This document shows positions 20,992 through 32,967 of a stretch of DNA of 64,000 nt, piece by piece; position 1 is the stretch's first letter; each line of letters starts with the position of its first letter. The stretch covers positions 76,048,328 through 76,112,327 of the forward strand of contig OV277866.1 in NCBI GenBank assembly GCA_922989275.2, read 5' to 3'. The notes under the pieces are model-generated. The model was not told the origin of the DNA, searched no databases, and was given only the letters and a program-made list of their open reading frames with translations. This stretch comes from Gari tellinella (Eukaryota > Mollusca > Bivalvia > Cardiida > Psammobiidae). Both the position numbers and the translations under genes were made by a program.

Positions 20992-21192
20992 TATAGTAGA
21001 GAGAACGTGTTCTTTTAAAAAAAAACGCGTTTACGCTTAAACATTTTTTTTCATTGCAAACAATTTGGAGTCAAATCTGTTTGCCACTCAGATTAAAGCT
21101 GGTAGGCTGACTTGTCAACATCTTGTCATTTTTTATATTTCATTGCAATTCGTTTGCATTTGAACAAAAGATTTACGTTTTCGCCACTGTAT
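20992..21192 (+). mobile_element. TA-hp1 MITE, hairpin deleted
   Basis: AGTAGAGAGAACGTGTTCTT at left, ACGTTTTCGCCACTGTA at right; only CAATTTGGAGTCAAATCTGT remains of the hairpin. Confidence 0.65.
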
Positions 21193-21332
21193 TTCAGAAC
21201 GGCAGCCAACATGAACTCGATGACCATCGGCGGCCATAGATTTATTTACTGAACTCATGACTGCGTTTGCAATGGACACCATTGTTCCGGCACAAACGCA
21301 TTTATTTAGAATGAAAACTTATTTTCTAAATA

Positions 21333-21537
21333 CAGTAGAACCTCTCTATTACGACCACTAAAAAGAAGGCTAATTGTCCGTATAAAGGACAGGTGATAGC
21401 TTAAAGCAATGTGAAAGGGAACCAGAAAGCTCCTATAGGAGCTTTCTGTTTCACTTTCACATTGCTTTAAGCAGTCACCTGTCTCTAACGACAAATATAA
21501 GACACAATGTAGTGGTCGTAATAAAAAGGTTCTACTG
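21333..21537. mobile_element. TA-hp3 MITE (class II hairpin in a TA element)
   Basis: CAGTAGAACCTCTCTATTAC and inverse GTAATAAAAAGGTTCTACTG with TA on both sides. Centre: GACAGGTGATAGCTTAAAGC and inverse around CTCCTATAGGAG, the same layout as the TTAA-hp2 hairpin. A lone end of this family (CAGTAGAACCCCTCTATCAC) lies at 18863. Confidence 0.9.
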
Positions 21538-21653
21538 TATGTTCAAACATAAAACAAGGAGCTGTGTTCACGCGCTGTTTCAATATTTCATCCTGGAAAC
21601 AAGTTGGAGCTTCTTATTCGAATCCTTCACAAAACCTGTTGGGGAGATATTTA

Positions 21654-22000
21654 CAGCGTTCCCTCTCTACAACGGCCCTCCGAACAACGACTCCCTCCTA
21701 ACAACGACATTCGCCGCTGTTCCCAAGAAAATTATGTTTTATGCTTACACTGATGCACCATCGTCTACTTAAAATTGTTGTCTGCTGTTTTTCTTACAAA
21801 AATGACATTTTGACAAAAAAAAACATAATGACAAATGACAAACAGCTTGAATCCAGATCAGGCGCCGCGTTACGCGGCGTCTGATCTGGATTCAAGCTGT
21901 TTGCAAATGAAAGCCAATGTCCCTCCCTATAACGACTCTCTCCGAACAACGCACATAATTTGTGTCTCCCATTGGGTGTTGTTGTAGAGAGGAAGTACTG
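21654..22000. mobile_element. TA-hp2 MITE, full copy (347 bp)
   Basis: CAGCGTTCCCTCTCTACAAC at left, GTTGTAGAGAGGAAGTACTG at right, TA flanks. Hairpin CAAACAGCTTGAATCCAGAT... apex CGCGTTACGCG, perfect pairing of the arms apart from one base. Confidence 0.88.
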
Positions 22001-22345
22001 TACTATTTTTTCAACGGTGTTTATAGGTCTAACAGAAAATAGAGATGTATTTTGAAGAACAAAATATCTGAAGTCAGACATACTGGTATCATATAATGTT
22101 AACATGCATGACAGTATTTTCCTTCCAACAAAACAATAGGTAAAACTTTACCATTCTCTGGTAAAAGAGACGAAACGTAAATGCAATGCAAAACAATGCA
22201 ATGATACATGTAGAAATGTTTTGAAAACTCTTAAATTTATTTTAATTTGAATGGCAAAATAAGGGTTTCACGAGTTCTGATCTAACTTCGAATTGTTCGC
22301 ATCAGACATATAACTATTTTAGCTTGACTGCATATGTAACAACTA

Positions 22346-22591
22346 CTGTGGAGAATGTGTTATTATTTCCTAATAAACGCGTTTACGCTAAAACTATTAT
22401 TTACAATACAAACAGTTTGGAGCCAGATCAGACGCCGAGTAACCCGGCGTCTGATCAGGCTCCAAACTGTTTGCAACCAAGATAAACATGAATTATCAGA
22501 ATTGTCCAAAAGTTGTTCTTTTCTACGTTTTAGTGCTTTGCATTTGCGTACGTTTGCGTTTAAACGGGAAAGAATAACAGATTCTCCACTG
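22346..22591 (+). mobile_element. TA-hp1 MITE, full copy
   Basis: CTGTGGAGAATGTGTTATTA to CAGATTCTCCACTG, TA flanks, apex CGAGTAACCCG (one mismatch). Confidence 0.94.
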
Positions 22592-23750
22592 TATTAACGT
22601 ACTTGAAATTGCATACCGATGGTCGCTCTTTTAACAGACGCGTGTGACTGTCTGCTTCGTGCATTTAGGATTACATCATTTGATGTATAAACTGTTAGTC
22701 ACATGGACTGCATCGTTTTAAAATGTACACGAACGAACTAATATTTAATTTAAGAATTTGCAAGAGACGACCATTTAGAACTATTCATCATTTACATAGT
22801 TTCATAATAAAACTTGTGGTGCCGATCTTAATGTTTCCCAACGAATCTTACTCGGTGGTGATTACTTTTTTTCTGCCCCGTTTAGCAAATCATTACAATA
22901 AAATGTTAAAAATAATATCTTTTTGAAAATCCTCCTCATGTTTTCTTTTTATCTGAGTAGCAAAAAGGCTGCAAGAAACTGCTAAACGACGAATTGTGCA
23001 TACTCTGATCGGAGGGCTCTTTCAAAACCTCTCTGATCTGGGTATTCACTGCTTGCATCAGACCTGTGTACTCTTAATATATACGTGTACACTTTTTGTA
23101 AAATACTAAAATATTGATACTAGGGTTCAGTGTTTTAATATCATGTGTTGATAGTTCTTGTTTTGTCTATACAACGATGTAGACGACAATGAAACGGTAA
23201 TTGGGCAAACATTCACGACACATTTGGCAGGGAAAGGGTTAAATGTGGCTTTCGACTATCCAATAAAAAGCATACGTACATGTATACGGATATATCTCAC
23301 CGTTTCTTAGCTCAAATGTCGCGTTCATGTCGTATGCTTTTAAGTTGCCGACTGTTCTTATTATCAACAAGTGTGACTGATGAAATATTGACATTTAACA
23401 GTTTGGATCCTGATATGATTTCGATCCACACTGTTTGTGAATGCCGATGATTTCGCACTAAGGCTATTAAAGAAGCCAGTCCGTGTCAAACTTGATTGTA
23501 CTGTCAACATCTGCAAACAGTTTTGGTCCAGACCAGACGCCGCAGCAAGATCAGGATCGACACTGCTGAACCTTTATAGACATGTTTTAAACTGCCTTGT
23601 TTTACGAGCATGCGATATTATAGCTTTCTGTATTTAGTTTTGTTCCGCATTAACGTAGAAAACTACACATCATCCTCTTGACTGGTAAATGAAAACAAGT
23701 TTTCAAATAACAGGGATTTGTTTACTGGGTACAGTGTCTACCTTTATTTA
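22592..23750. other. Intergenic, scattered hairpin-element debris
   Basis: Relics: about 22960-23060 (GATCGGAGGGCTC, TTAA-hp4-like), right end of a TTAA-hp1 element near 23225-23244 (TTTGGCAGGGAAAGGGTTAA), class I arms near 23398-23435 and 23510-23570. No gene seen. Confidence 0.5.
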
Positions 23751-23922
23751 CAGTCGAAACTCGTTACTACGAACTCGCTAAAATCGATATTTCCAGTATT
23801 TCATCAGTTGAATTTTGATGAGTCGATCTCGTTTAAGTCGGACATACCCGTATTTCAACGTTAAAATGTGGCTAATGGGCATGTTCGAAGTAACGCGAGT
23901 TCGTAGAATCGAGTTTTTATTG
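23751..23922. mobile_element. TA-type MITE without hairpin cassette
   Basis: CAGTCGAAACTCGTTACTAC at left, GTAGAATCGAGTTTTTATTG at right, TA flanks. Relatives without one end occur at about 9005-9110 and 40540-40632. Confidence 0.8.
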
Positions 23923-23924
23923 TA

Positions 23925-24115
23925 TATGTAAGTTTTTCAATTCAATTCAAATACTCTTTATTTTCTCAGTTTGTACATTTCTACAAATACATGAGAACTA
24001 TCCTAACACACATTCAAAACATTAGGTCAGGTACATATTTTATAATAGAAACATCAGTTATAGTTTCTTAACCGTTAGCTTACTTCCAACGGAAGAGAAC
24101 AGCATTCATTTGTTT
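23925..24115. repeat. Probable LINE 3' tail, reversed
   Basis: TTCAATTCAATTCAAATACT then TTTATTTTCTCAG, the form of reversed A-rich retroelement ends in molluscs. No coding remains seen. Confidence 0.35.
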
Positions 24116-24517
24116 TAAAATTGCTATTTCTAGTGGGTACTAGGGTGGTCCAGGGTATATCCCGCAATTTAGCCGGGTTTTAGCCATGTCCACTTTAGCC
24201 ACGTCATTTAGTTGAAGGTTAATTCACCTGGTGTTACGAGAATGTTTTTCATATTAAATGGAATTATTGTGTTCTTTTCTATTGGAAATTGGATAAAACA
24301 CCGTTAAAGGTCAGTATGGTATTCAGTTTTACCGTCAAAATGTTTCACGCATGCATTATTTCATTCTAGAGCTATCTCGCCCTTGGTCATTTACCGTAAG
24401 CCTCAATTCAATGCACGTGTTAGTTGGTTATTTCAGGTGGCTAACAGGTATTCATGATTGTTCAACTGGATATCGTATATATGTACAAGTATCATCACAG
24501 AATTTAAAAGACATTTC

Positions 24518-24579
24518 TCCCTCTCTCTCTCTCTCTCTCTTTCTCTCCCTCATCTCTTTCTCCCTCTCTTTATCCTTCA

Positions 24580-24623
<44 letters not shown>
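24518..24623. repeat. (CT)n microsatellite, ~105 bp
   Basis: Two CT runs separated by a variant block (CCTCATCTCTTTCTCC); gives meaningless Ser-Leu and Arg-Glu frames on the two strands. Confidence 0.95.
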
Positions 24624-24627
<4 letters not shown>

Positions 24628-24914
24628 GTCTTTCTCTCAAAACGAATCATGGGCAAAAAATATAGTAGTATTTTCTCTGATTCAAATGTGATTTCATAAC
24701 AGTTGGACTCAGTTCAACCCCAACACCTGTTGTTATTGATCTGAGGGTCAATCAGGTATGACATTTTTCAGCATATCTATTTTTACTTGGTACCTGTACA
24801 AAGGTGTGATTTGATTATAGTTGGGCTCTATAGATGTAAATAAATATATCAGGGCTCCAGATAAGAGGTAGTTATTTCAACAAGTCTAACATTTTCCCAC
24901 TCATTTTAGTACCA

Positions 24915-24988
24915 AATCCTATGGTGTTACTACTCATTAGAATCGTCTCGAAGAGACGATCCCAATGAGTAGTGACTCCATAGGGCTT
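24915..24988. repeat. Free-standing palindrome
   Basis: CTATGGTGTTACTACTCATT, then CGTCTCGAAGAGACG at the apex, then AATGAGTAGTGACTCCATAG. Stem of about 30 bp with two mismatches and a minimal loop; no terminal repeats recognised around it. Confidence 0.8.
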
Positions 24989-25263
24989 AATTCAGAAATA
25001 AAGTTTTGAAAAGCTACCCTTATCTGTTGCTCTGTATATATTTTCTTACCATGAGACTCTATACAAGAGGGTTGACTTGTAAATTAAACATTGAAACCTT
25101 ATAGTCTACATGACTCACTCTGAGAAGAATTACTCAAGGTAATTCTTTTTTATACAATATACAATATAAGTGGCGTGTTACATGAACAAGAATAGAAATG
25201 GACAATTTCAGTGACTCATTCTCCTCCTGAAAGAGTTCATGAACACTTAGGGTTTCGATTTGG

Positions 25264-25492
25264 TTAACCCATTTATACCCACTGGATTCTTCTATGTTAA
25301 TATATTGGATTAGTCCATTTTTTATCAAAGAGATGCCTGATCAAACTTTTCAATTTCATTTTGTTTTATATTGAAATTCCTATCCGCAAACATTGTAGAC
25401 TCTAATCAGACGCCGCATAATGCGGCGTCTGATCAGAGTCTACACTGTTTTCTTATGTCCCATATATGGGATTGTGGACACAAATGGGTTAA
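25264..25492 (+). mobile_element. TTAA-hp5 element
   Basis: TTAACCCATTTATACCCACTGG... at left, GGACACAAATGGGTTAA at right. Class I variant hairpin: CAAACATTGTAGACTCTAAT / inverse, apex GCCGCATAATGCGGC. Confidence 0.85.
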
Positions 25493-25611
25493 GTCCATTG
25501 TTGGCTATTTAGGATTGTATTTAGCAATATATGACAAACATTACAAACGTGAGAGGAGTCGACTACTGTAGGAGCCCTCTGATCAGAATCTACACTAGTT
25601 TACATAGGATA

Positions 25612-25857
25612 CAGTGGAGAATCTGTTATTCTTTCCCGTTTAAACGCAAACGTACGCAAACGCAAAACACTAAAACGTAGAAAAGAACAACTTTTGGACA
25701 ATTCTGATAATTCTTGTTTATCTTGGTGGCAAACAGTTTGGAGCCTGATCAGACGCCGGGTTACCCGGCGTCTGATCTAGCTCCAAACTGTTTGCACTGC
25801 AAATAATAGTTTTAGCGTAAACGCGTTTATTGGGAAAGAATAACAGATTCTCCACTG
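25612..25857 (-). mobile_element. TA-hp1 MITE, full copy (246 bp)
   Basis: CAGTGGAGAATCTGTTATTC with TTTAAACGCAAACGTACGC at left, AACAGATTCTCCACTG at right, TA flanks. Just left, at 25567-25600, GGAGCCCTCTGATCAGAATC is a TTAA-hp4 arm relic. Confidence 0.95.
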
Positions 25858-25994
25858 TAAGTGTTGTCATCATAGATACACTGTTTAAGAAAGACGAGTA
25901 TCCTCGTCACTAGGGTTGAATGAGTCAACATACTATTCCAATAGCTACTGCTGTGGGTTATTTAGAATTGTTACATTCCACATTTCACAACAAT

Positions 25995-26165
25995 CGTGCC
26001 CTAGGGCACCGGGCATACGCCTCGGAAGGCGGAAATCGAGGGTTCGAATCCCGAAGCCGAATGTTGGGTTGAAACTGATGCTGAACCTCCAGGTTAGTGG
26101 CATAGCGAAAAAGGGAGATACTATATGTCGGTCAGTTTCCCCCTATTCAGAACTTATTCTTTATG
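25995..26165 (+). mobile_element. tRNA-like SINE fragment
   Basis: B-box GGTTCGAATCCC preceded by ATACGCCTCGGAAGGCGGA, a tRNA-like arm; body follows to about 26165. A-box not clear. Confidence 0.5.
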
Positions 26166-26578
26166 TCAGCTAATGTTGTTATAGATCGTTTTCTACCAGG
26201 GTTTTTTTGAAAAACTTAATCAACTTCATTTTGTCCACATCAACGTGTTACACAATTTGTTTCAACCTACCATTTCGCAGATGTGTGGATGCTGAATAAA
26301 TGTCATCTGCTGAAATTTTCATCATAAAAACGTTCTTTTGTGAACTATAAGTTTTCATTTCTGCAAGTATAAAAGAAGAAAAGTAAGACGGTTAGTGTCT
26401 GAGTTTATATCTGACGGAGGAACAGTTCTTTTAGCCAGATCACTCATCGAGTTAATCTTATTACTCGAATGTGTGTCAGCTATCGTGCAGGCATAAACGC
26501 GTAGATGTTACTGTATCTTAAGTTAACTTATAAGTGATAAATGCGTTTACAAAAGCGTTTATAAAGTTTAACACCTTA

Positions 26579-26824
26579 CAGTGGCGAATCTGTTATTCTT
26601 TCCCAATAAACGCGTTTACGCTAAAACTATTAATTGCAGTGCAAACAGTTTGGAGCCAGATCAGACGCCGGGTAACCCGGCGTCTGATCAGGCTCCAAAC
26701 TGTTTGCCACCAAGATAAACAAGAATTATCAGAATTGTCCAAAAGTTGTTCTTTTCTACGTTTTAGTGCTTTGCGTTTGCGTACGTTCGCGTTTAAACGG
26801 GAAAGAATAACAGATTCTCCACTG
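26579..26824 (+). mobile_element. TA-hp1 MITE, full copy (246 bp)
   Basis: CAGTGGCGAATCTGTTATTC to CAGATTCTCCACTG, TA flanks, hairpin apex CGGGTAACCCG. Confidence 0.95.
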
Positions 26825-27000
26825 TAACATCGCGCTTCGTTTGCCTTTGCATTTCGCACGCGCAGGCATTCATGTAAACTTTACAGTAATATTCAATATT
26901 ACAAGTTACACGTACATGTACATTATGTAGCTGTATATATAACCAGAGTCAAGTCATACTATCAAACATATTTCAAAAGAAATATTGTTTTTATAAGTTT

Positions 27001-27322
27001 AAAGACATTTTTCCTGACCTACTTTCGGTGATAATCTCTATGCAGGCAGTTCCCTTGCGAAAAGCATGATTTTCATGCATAACTGTATTACTGTGAACCG
27101 TTGAAGCGTTTCATGTGAGGCCCGCACTTTATATTTGATAGTTTGGTTAGTAAAAGCCATTGAAAGCCCCATTGAGTGTGAGTATGTAAGGGCCTCTCTA
27201 GACAACTTGAGATTGGTGACATTGGCTGTGCACACTTTGCTACTGCTTTACAATTACATGTACTTTCATGCCTATCGAGACCAATGAGGGGTAGTCTATC
27301 AAAGGACTGAGGAAATGTCTTT
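27001..27322. mobile_element. AAAGAC-end MITE, copy 1
   Basis: AAAGACATTTTTCCTGACCT at left, GACTGAGGAAATGTCTTT at right, inverted. Internal AAGCGTTTCATGTGAGGCCC and CTATCGAGACCAATGAGG recur in the copies at 45.6 and 52.6 kb. Confidence 0.8.
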
Positions 27323-28163
27323 TTCTATTAATCTCCTGGTTTTCTTTTCATTCCGTACCTCTTTATGTCAGTTAGAAACATTTCACCAGCTATATGTTCA
27401 GTTTCCACTGTTTGCGGCTTAGGATAGCAGCTTGTGCCAGGTAGTAAACTTGCAGTTGATGACAATCGACGGCCATCGATTTATTTACTGAATTCATTGC
27501 AGCTATGTGTTTTGTTGCCACTGTTTGCAGCTTAGGTTAGCGGTGTTTGTTCTGTGTGCATCGTGCAGACCAGTTCATACCCGAAGCGTGTTCAGTTACA
27601 GAATCAAGCCCATCGATGGCCTCCAATCGTGACAATATACACAGAAACGACCTGTTTGCATGATATCGTTGACCAGCTACACAATCAACACCAAGGGGCG
27701 TTTGCCAAAGCGAAAATGACTTCCAAAATGGCGTCCAATTGAGTACACGAACCACAGCGAACTGTACCGAGTGCATTTTTCTTCAATAAACCAACCTTTT
27801 CCGAAACTTAATGTATCAAACAAAGCAGTTAACAATATTATATCTAAATGCGGTAAAATTGATGATTTTCAGTTGATTAGTACACTTTTGTGTGTGTTAT
27901 TCCGATTCGTAAATAATTCGTTTGTACCTTTGAAAAGTAAATAAACATGAGGGTGCAAAGAATTATTATTGGAGAGTATTGCAGAACGTTAGATGTCGTA
28001 CTATAAGGGTTGTTTGCATGCTAAAGGACGTTGGACTCCGATACAATTACCTGAACACGCTACATCAACTTGCAATTGATAGCCATCGACTGTCATCGAT
28101 TTCTTCACTGAATTAATGGATGAACTTTCAATAGTCTTGATTACCTGTCCCATCACTACTTTT
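27323..28163. repeat. Dispersed repeat segments, no gene
   Basis: TGACAATCGACGGCCATCGA (27460) and TAGCCATCGACTGTCATCGA (28080) resemble each other and 21216-21250; CTGTTTGC(A)GCTTAGG-like pieces recur near 27410, 27520 and 20940. Element borders not found. Confidence 0.5.
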
Positions 28164-28299
28164 AGTCCGGTGGCAGAGACCGATAAGCGTGTTTTGCCGT
28201 CCGTACAAAGTTTTTTTGCTGTTTCTATACCTCTGAGGTGTGCTCTTTAAGAATCTGAATGATGCCACTCTGGCATCATTGGGCAATCCGCACAATATG

Positions 28300-29060
28300 C
28301 AAATTAAGGCCGCCATTACTGAAAATCTTGTTTTCGTCAATATCTCAGAAACTATGCATGGTATCAACATAATTTTGGTGTTTATCCCAATGTTTTGAGG
28401 GGTAAATAATCAGATAAAGCCATTTTAGTAAAGATCACAGTGATATTTTGTGCTGAATAGGCATATTTAGGCAGCCATTACTGAAAAACTCGTTTTCGTC
28501 AATATCTCAGTACCTGTGCATGGTATCAAAATCATGTTGGTGTCTATCTCCATGTTTTGAGGGGTAAAGAATATGATTAAACCATTTTAGTAAAGGTCAC
28601 ACCAATACTTTGTGCTGAATGGGCATATTAAGGCAGCCATTACTGAAAATATCGTTTTCGTCAATATCACAGTAACTACATATGGTTTCAGAATAATTTG
28701 GGTGTTTATCCCCATATTTTGAAGGGTAGAAAATCAGATAAAACCATTTTAGTATTGATCCCACACATATATTTATAAGGTTGTGATGAATATCCATATT
28801 TCGGCAGCCATTACCGAAAATCTTGTTTTCGTCAATATATCAGCATCTACGACACATCCTATCAAAGTAATTCTGGCGTATAAACACATGTTTTAGGGGT
28901 AAATAATCAGTTAAAGCCATTTCACTAAAGATCACACAAATAGTTTTTCTGAATAGGCATATTTAGTCAGCCAGTACTGAAAATCTCATTTTCGGCAATA
29001 CCTCAGGAACTATGATACATGCATTAACATAATTCTGGCTTCTGTACTCATGTTTGTAAA
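28300..29060 (+). repeat. Left arm: five ~165 bp tandem units
   Basis: CCATTACTGAAAA-type starts at about 28309, 28471, 28633, 28804 and 28968 (162, 162, 171, 164 bp apart). Units contain TTTTCGTCAATATCTCAG and GTTTTGAGGGGTAAA. Confidence 0.92.
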
Positions 29061-29317
29061 AGTAAAATAAAGTATCAATTTAAAGTCTACTTTCAGTCCG
29101 AATGACCGCTCAGCCGACTGTACATTTACTCCCCTGATCATTGAGCCATCTTGCCTACAATATTGAGCACTGCTAACATATGGCGAATAAGCAGCCGCAG
29201 TACCGGTTCAGACCCTTCGCAGGTACCTATTCTAACCCCTGGGTAGAGAGGAGTTATTCGCGGTACATATCTTGCTCAAGCATATTCCTGTACATCATCG
29301 GGGATTCGGAAAAAATC

Positions 29318-29412
29318 CCCTAGTCAGGCCGCTGGTCCGGCGGGGGATCGAACTCACGAACCCTGGTACCGTAGTCCAACGCGTTACCACTGGATTACTA
29401 CCTCCGGTAGGG
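29318..29412 (-). mobile_element. tRNA-like SINE head
   Basis: Read on the minus strand: TAATCCAGTGGTAACGCGTT (A-box region) and GAGTTCGATCCCC (B-box). Closely similar head at 31497-31600. Confidence 0.65.
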
Positions 29413-29599
29413 AAAAGAAGCAGATTAAACCATTTCAGTATTGATCACACCAACATGTTTTGCAAAATAGACAACAATCCACTTCACTGTACATCCAAGT
29501 TACAAATCATTCCTTTTACTCATAATGATGTAGATTGCCATTACTGAACTGATTCAGTCCTCAAACAAGTCATTTTTAACAACATTGTCACTGTCATCG

Positions 29600-30880
29600 A
29601 CCCGTCGGGCGTGTTTTTTCTGGCAGGGTGCTTTTCCGTGGCAGCCACAAAATATTGCGCATGGCAAGCGAGTCGTATATCACAGACACATTGCTGTCGG
29701 ACAGAGTGTATACGTAGCACAACCACACCTTATCATTTCCAGCACCTCCTGTGGAGCAATAGTAACGTTTGCTTGCAATACAACTGGTATAAATTATCTA
29801 GTGCGGTCATCAAGTTTCCACCCAAACTCGACAAGATCTAATGATGCAGGTTCTGATTTGGAAGCTGATTTCCAAATGGCAGTCTGAACGTTTTACGTTC
29901 TCTTTAAATGCCTCTATAGAAGGTGAAAGTGACTTAAGCTGTGGGGTGTTTGTAACATATTTTCTACCAATTCTTTGCAACCAGACTTCTCTTTTAAACT
30001 TCAGACATGTTTGATGTCACCAAGCTTGTGACCCTGTAACAGGCAGCCATGAATCCTGTCGCTTCTCAAACGATGTCGCCTATAGCATAAGATAATTCGC
30101 CCACTTTGTCCAGTGCCACACCGATCTTTAGGACTTTGATGACAATGCCTTTTTCTACTCTGAAGCACTGACCTACAGTGACACAGCCTGAGAGGACATT
30201 GGCGACTGGCAGATGTGAAAACAAGTGTTCTGTGCCGCAACTGCAAGTGAACATGAACTGTTCATGTTCACTTGCAGTTGCGGCAATGTCTATAGTAGTT
30301 TGTTAAGCATGTGGTCCTTCCAAGGTTAAACGACAGGCCAGATTCAACTTTGCGTAGAAGTGCAGCAGGAGGTCGAAAACGTCAATGTCCTCACAAACAA
30401 TGTTTGATTCTTTTTACGCCACTTTCAGCTGCCTTAACCATCTACTGTATGATAATTACACCCACTTCTTCATGGCGGGTCATGGTATCTTTCTTGCGGA
30501 AGACAATGTCATCCTGAAATACTAGTACAGTGTTAGTAGAGGTAATGGCCAGACAATGTCCATTCGGCTTTCTGGATCAAACTCTGACACATCAGAACTA
30601 TGACCTGTACCGTATTCTCAGTTGCTGTAAGGAAAACCTTCTGGAGCGGCATTGGAGTATGTAACTGCAGTTTTTGTCGTCGTTTGGCCTCGTCACCAGC
30701 TCGAGCTGCCCACATTCAACTTTTAATCCTGAAGTTGGAGTAGCGATTGAATGGGTCATAGTTTGCCACCCTCTTCATAACATCCATCATGAAGCCATTT
30801 ACAGTTCCTTGATTAGACTTGCTTATAACCCAAATGATAGCACAGCCATCCAGTATTTCTATCATCTCTGAATTCTTAAC
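29600..30880 (-). pseudogene. Decayed transposon gene with CXC-type cysteine-rich C-terminus
   Basis: Minus-strand pieces in the expected order: LQLHTPMPLQKVFLTATEN (about 30670-30600), RHEEVGVIII and MVKAAESGVKRIK (about 30480-30390), EDIDVFDLLLHFYAKLNLAC (about 30380-30320), a broken middle, EFGWKLDDRTR (about 29830), then APQEVLEMIRCGCATYTLC and LPCAIFCGCHGKAPCQK (about 29750-29610). The last part is one frame with two stops (TAA about 29804, TGA about 29685). This matches a family of mobile-element proteins in corals and molluscs that end in a tesmin/TSO1-like Cys pattern. Multiple stops and frameshifts: not functional. It is probably the remnant of the gene once carried by the surrounding element. 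Confidence 0.7.
30232..30285. repeat. Perfect ~25 bp palindrome inside the decayed gene
   Basis: GCCGCAACTGCAAGTGAACA continuing to TGAAC, then its inverse, with almost no loop. The adjacent gene frame breaks here, so it is likely an inverted duplication of gene sequence. Confidence 0.85.
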
Positions 30881-31496
30881 CTGAGGAGTTGTGCAGCGTG
30901 TGTTCCTGCCTGTATGGATCAGGTATGGGTCGTCGATCCCCTCACTTAACTACCAACTGCCATAGGTGCCCAGCTACTGTTGTTGATGAGATATACTCAA
31001 ATTGCTCAGCTCTTATGACGATCAACGGCTGATCATCAACATTTTGATAATTGACTATTGATGGACTTTCCTGAGTGTATGATGCTCAGTGCCTTCTTTG
31101 CCTATGGTCCGGCAATTCAGGCGAGCACGGGCGATGTGTATGACCTACAAGTGCCCAGTCACGGTTTGGAGGTTTCACTTTTCGGAATCAGCTAAGCTAC
31201 ACTAACAGAACTATATATATTTCTGACTTTCACCTTGGTACTCTGCACTACTTCAAAGTACAAGTATACTGTCTAAACCAACCGCCTAAAATCTAGAGCT
31301 ATATTTCTGTGTGCCTCCTTTGACCGCAAAGCAACAACTGCCCGAATTTTTGTTTATTTGTTTGTAAAAATCCTTTTCTGCAATATATGGGCTAATTGGA
31401 CATCCAAAAGAGAGGGCAGCGGATACAGAAATCTGGGCGCGATGTCTTACTCTTACTTTCGACAGGGTTCTCTGGTTTTTTATATGCCTAGTGTAA

Positions 31497-31600
31497 AGTC
31501 TCATCCGAAGGACCTGGTCCAGCGGGGGATCAAACTCACGACCCTTGGTATCGTAGTCGAGTGTGCTACTACTGGACCACGTCTGCCGCGGTGTTTGTGC
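31497..31600 (-). mobile_element. tRNA-like SINE head
   Basis: Minus strand: TGGTCCAGTAGTAGCACACT and GAGTTTGATCCCCCGCTGG; sister of the copy at 29318. Confidence 0.6.
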
Positions 31601-32049
31601 GTGTATCAGTCTTTTATTATGTTCGGTTAGGGATAAAGTACGACTTTACATTGTTGTCGGCTACCGTAAGGACTTATTAAATTCAAGAGTAAATATCACT
31701 GTCAGCATCATCCTAATTTTGCGGTCGTTAAACTATTGAAAAGGAACTTAGAATGTATATATATTGTCAAAAAAATGAACCTAAGAATTCTTAAGCTAGC
31801 TGAGGTATGACCATTCTTTTAATGCTCTTATATAAATGATGAACACACACCAGACAGACGACACAAAGAGAACGTAGACTCGACCGTCGCATCAATAATG
31901 GTGGTCCTTCTTTTGCATATTTTGCAGAAAAGCTTCACCAATTTTGAGCGACTTTGAAGAAGTTTGAAAATTGAAGCAGACGAAAACTTTAGCAGACAAC
32001 AATTTCTTTCATCAGTAAGGAGTTAATCTGATTCTTAACCTCTCGCAAA

Positions 32050-32610
32050 ATGGGGATTGAAACTTTAATAATTTTGAGATACTGACAAAAATGAGATGTT
32101 CAGTAATGGCTGCCTAAATATGCCTATTAAGCACACATTGTTGGTGTGATCTTTACTAAAATGGCTTAATCTGATTGTTTACCCCTCAAAACATGGAGAT
32201 AGAAACCAACATTAGTTTGCTACCATGCACGGGCACTGAGATAATAACGAAAACGAGATTTTCAGTAATGGCTGCCTCAATATGCCCTTTCAGCACAAAA
32301 TATTGGTGTGATCTTTACTAAAATGGCTTAATCCGATTCTTTACCCCTCAAAACATGGAGATAGACACCAACATTAGTTTGCTACCATGCACGGGCACTG
32401 AGATAATAACGAAAACGAGATTTTCAGTAATGGCTGCCTTATTATGCCTATTCAGCACAAAATATCGCTGTGATCGTTACTAAAATGGCTTTATCTGATT
32501 CTTTACCCCTCAAAACATTGGGATAGACACCACAATTATGTTGATACCATGCATAGTTTCTGAGATATTGACGAAAACAATATTTTCAGTAATGGCGGCC
32601 TTAATTTGCA
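32050..32610 (-). repeat. Right arm: four ~165 bp tandem units, inverted
   Basis: TTTTCAGTAATGGCTGCC-type segments at about 32097, 32262, 32426 and 32585. Unit number differs from the left arm, showing expansion or loss after formation. Confidence 0.92.
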
Positions 32611-32967
32611 TATTGTGCGGATTGCCCAAAGGTGCCAGAGTGGCATCATTCAGATTCTTAAAGAGCACACCTCAGAGGTATAGAAACAGCAAAAAAACTT
32701 TGTACGGACGGCAAAACACACTTATCGAAAAATCAGGGGGTTGGCAACCGGACTATTTCTAAGTGCGACAAACGCGTGTTCAACAATGCGTCCGCTTATT
32801 ACCGAACGGACGGTCGCTCGGTCTCGGCGAGCGAGTTGAAGGAATATCTCGGAAAAGTTGCTAGCTGCGTTACTGTACATTCGGTTTGTTCCGCTAGATA
32901 GTAAGCTGAACATCTTGAACAGAGGCCATAGTATACTCAAGTACTTTGAGTAAGTCAAGGAGCAAAA

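Larger units (their letters stand above)
28164..32754 (-). mobile_element. 4.6 kb element with long tandem-repeat inverted arms
   Basis: Left arm 28164-29060 and right arm 32050-32754 are inverted copies: AGTCCGGT tips, then GATAAGCGTGTTTTGCCGTC, AAGAATCTGAATGATGCCAC and units containing GCAGCCATTACTGAAAA. Between the arms is a decayed minus-strand gene and two tRNA-like SINE heads. The layout is that of a DNA transposon; the target duplication is not clear. Confidence 0.82.

Noticed and set aside
24351..24691. Ser/Leu-rich and Arg/Glu-rich frames
   Set aside because: Translations of the CT microsatellite.
29318..29412. Genuine tRNA gene
   Set aside because: A- and B-box-like words are present but the acceptor stem and anticodon arm do not pair; it is a SINE-type head. 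The same holds for 4240, 26030, 31540, 35840 and 36990.
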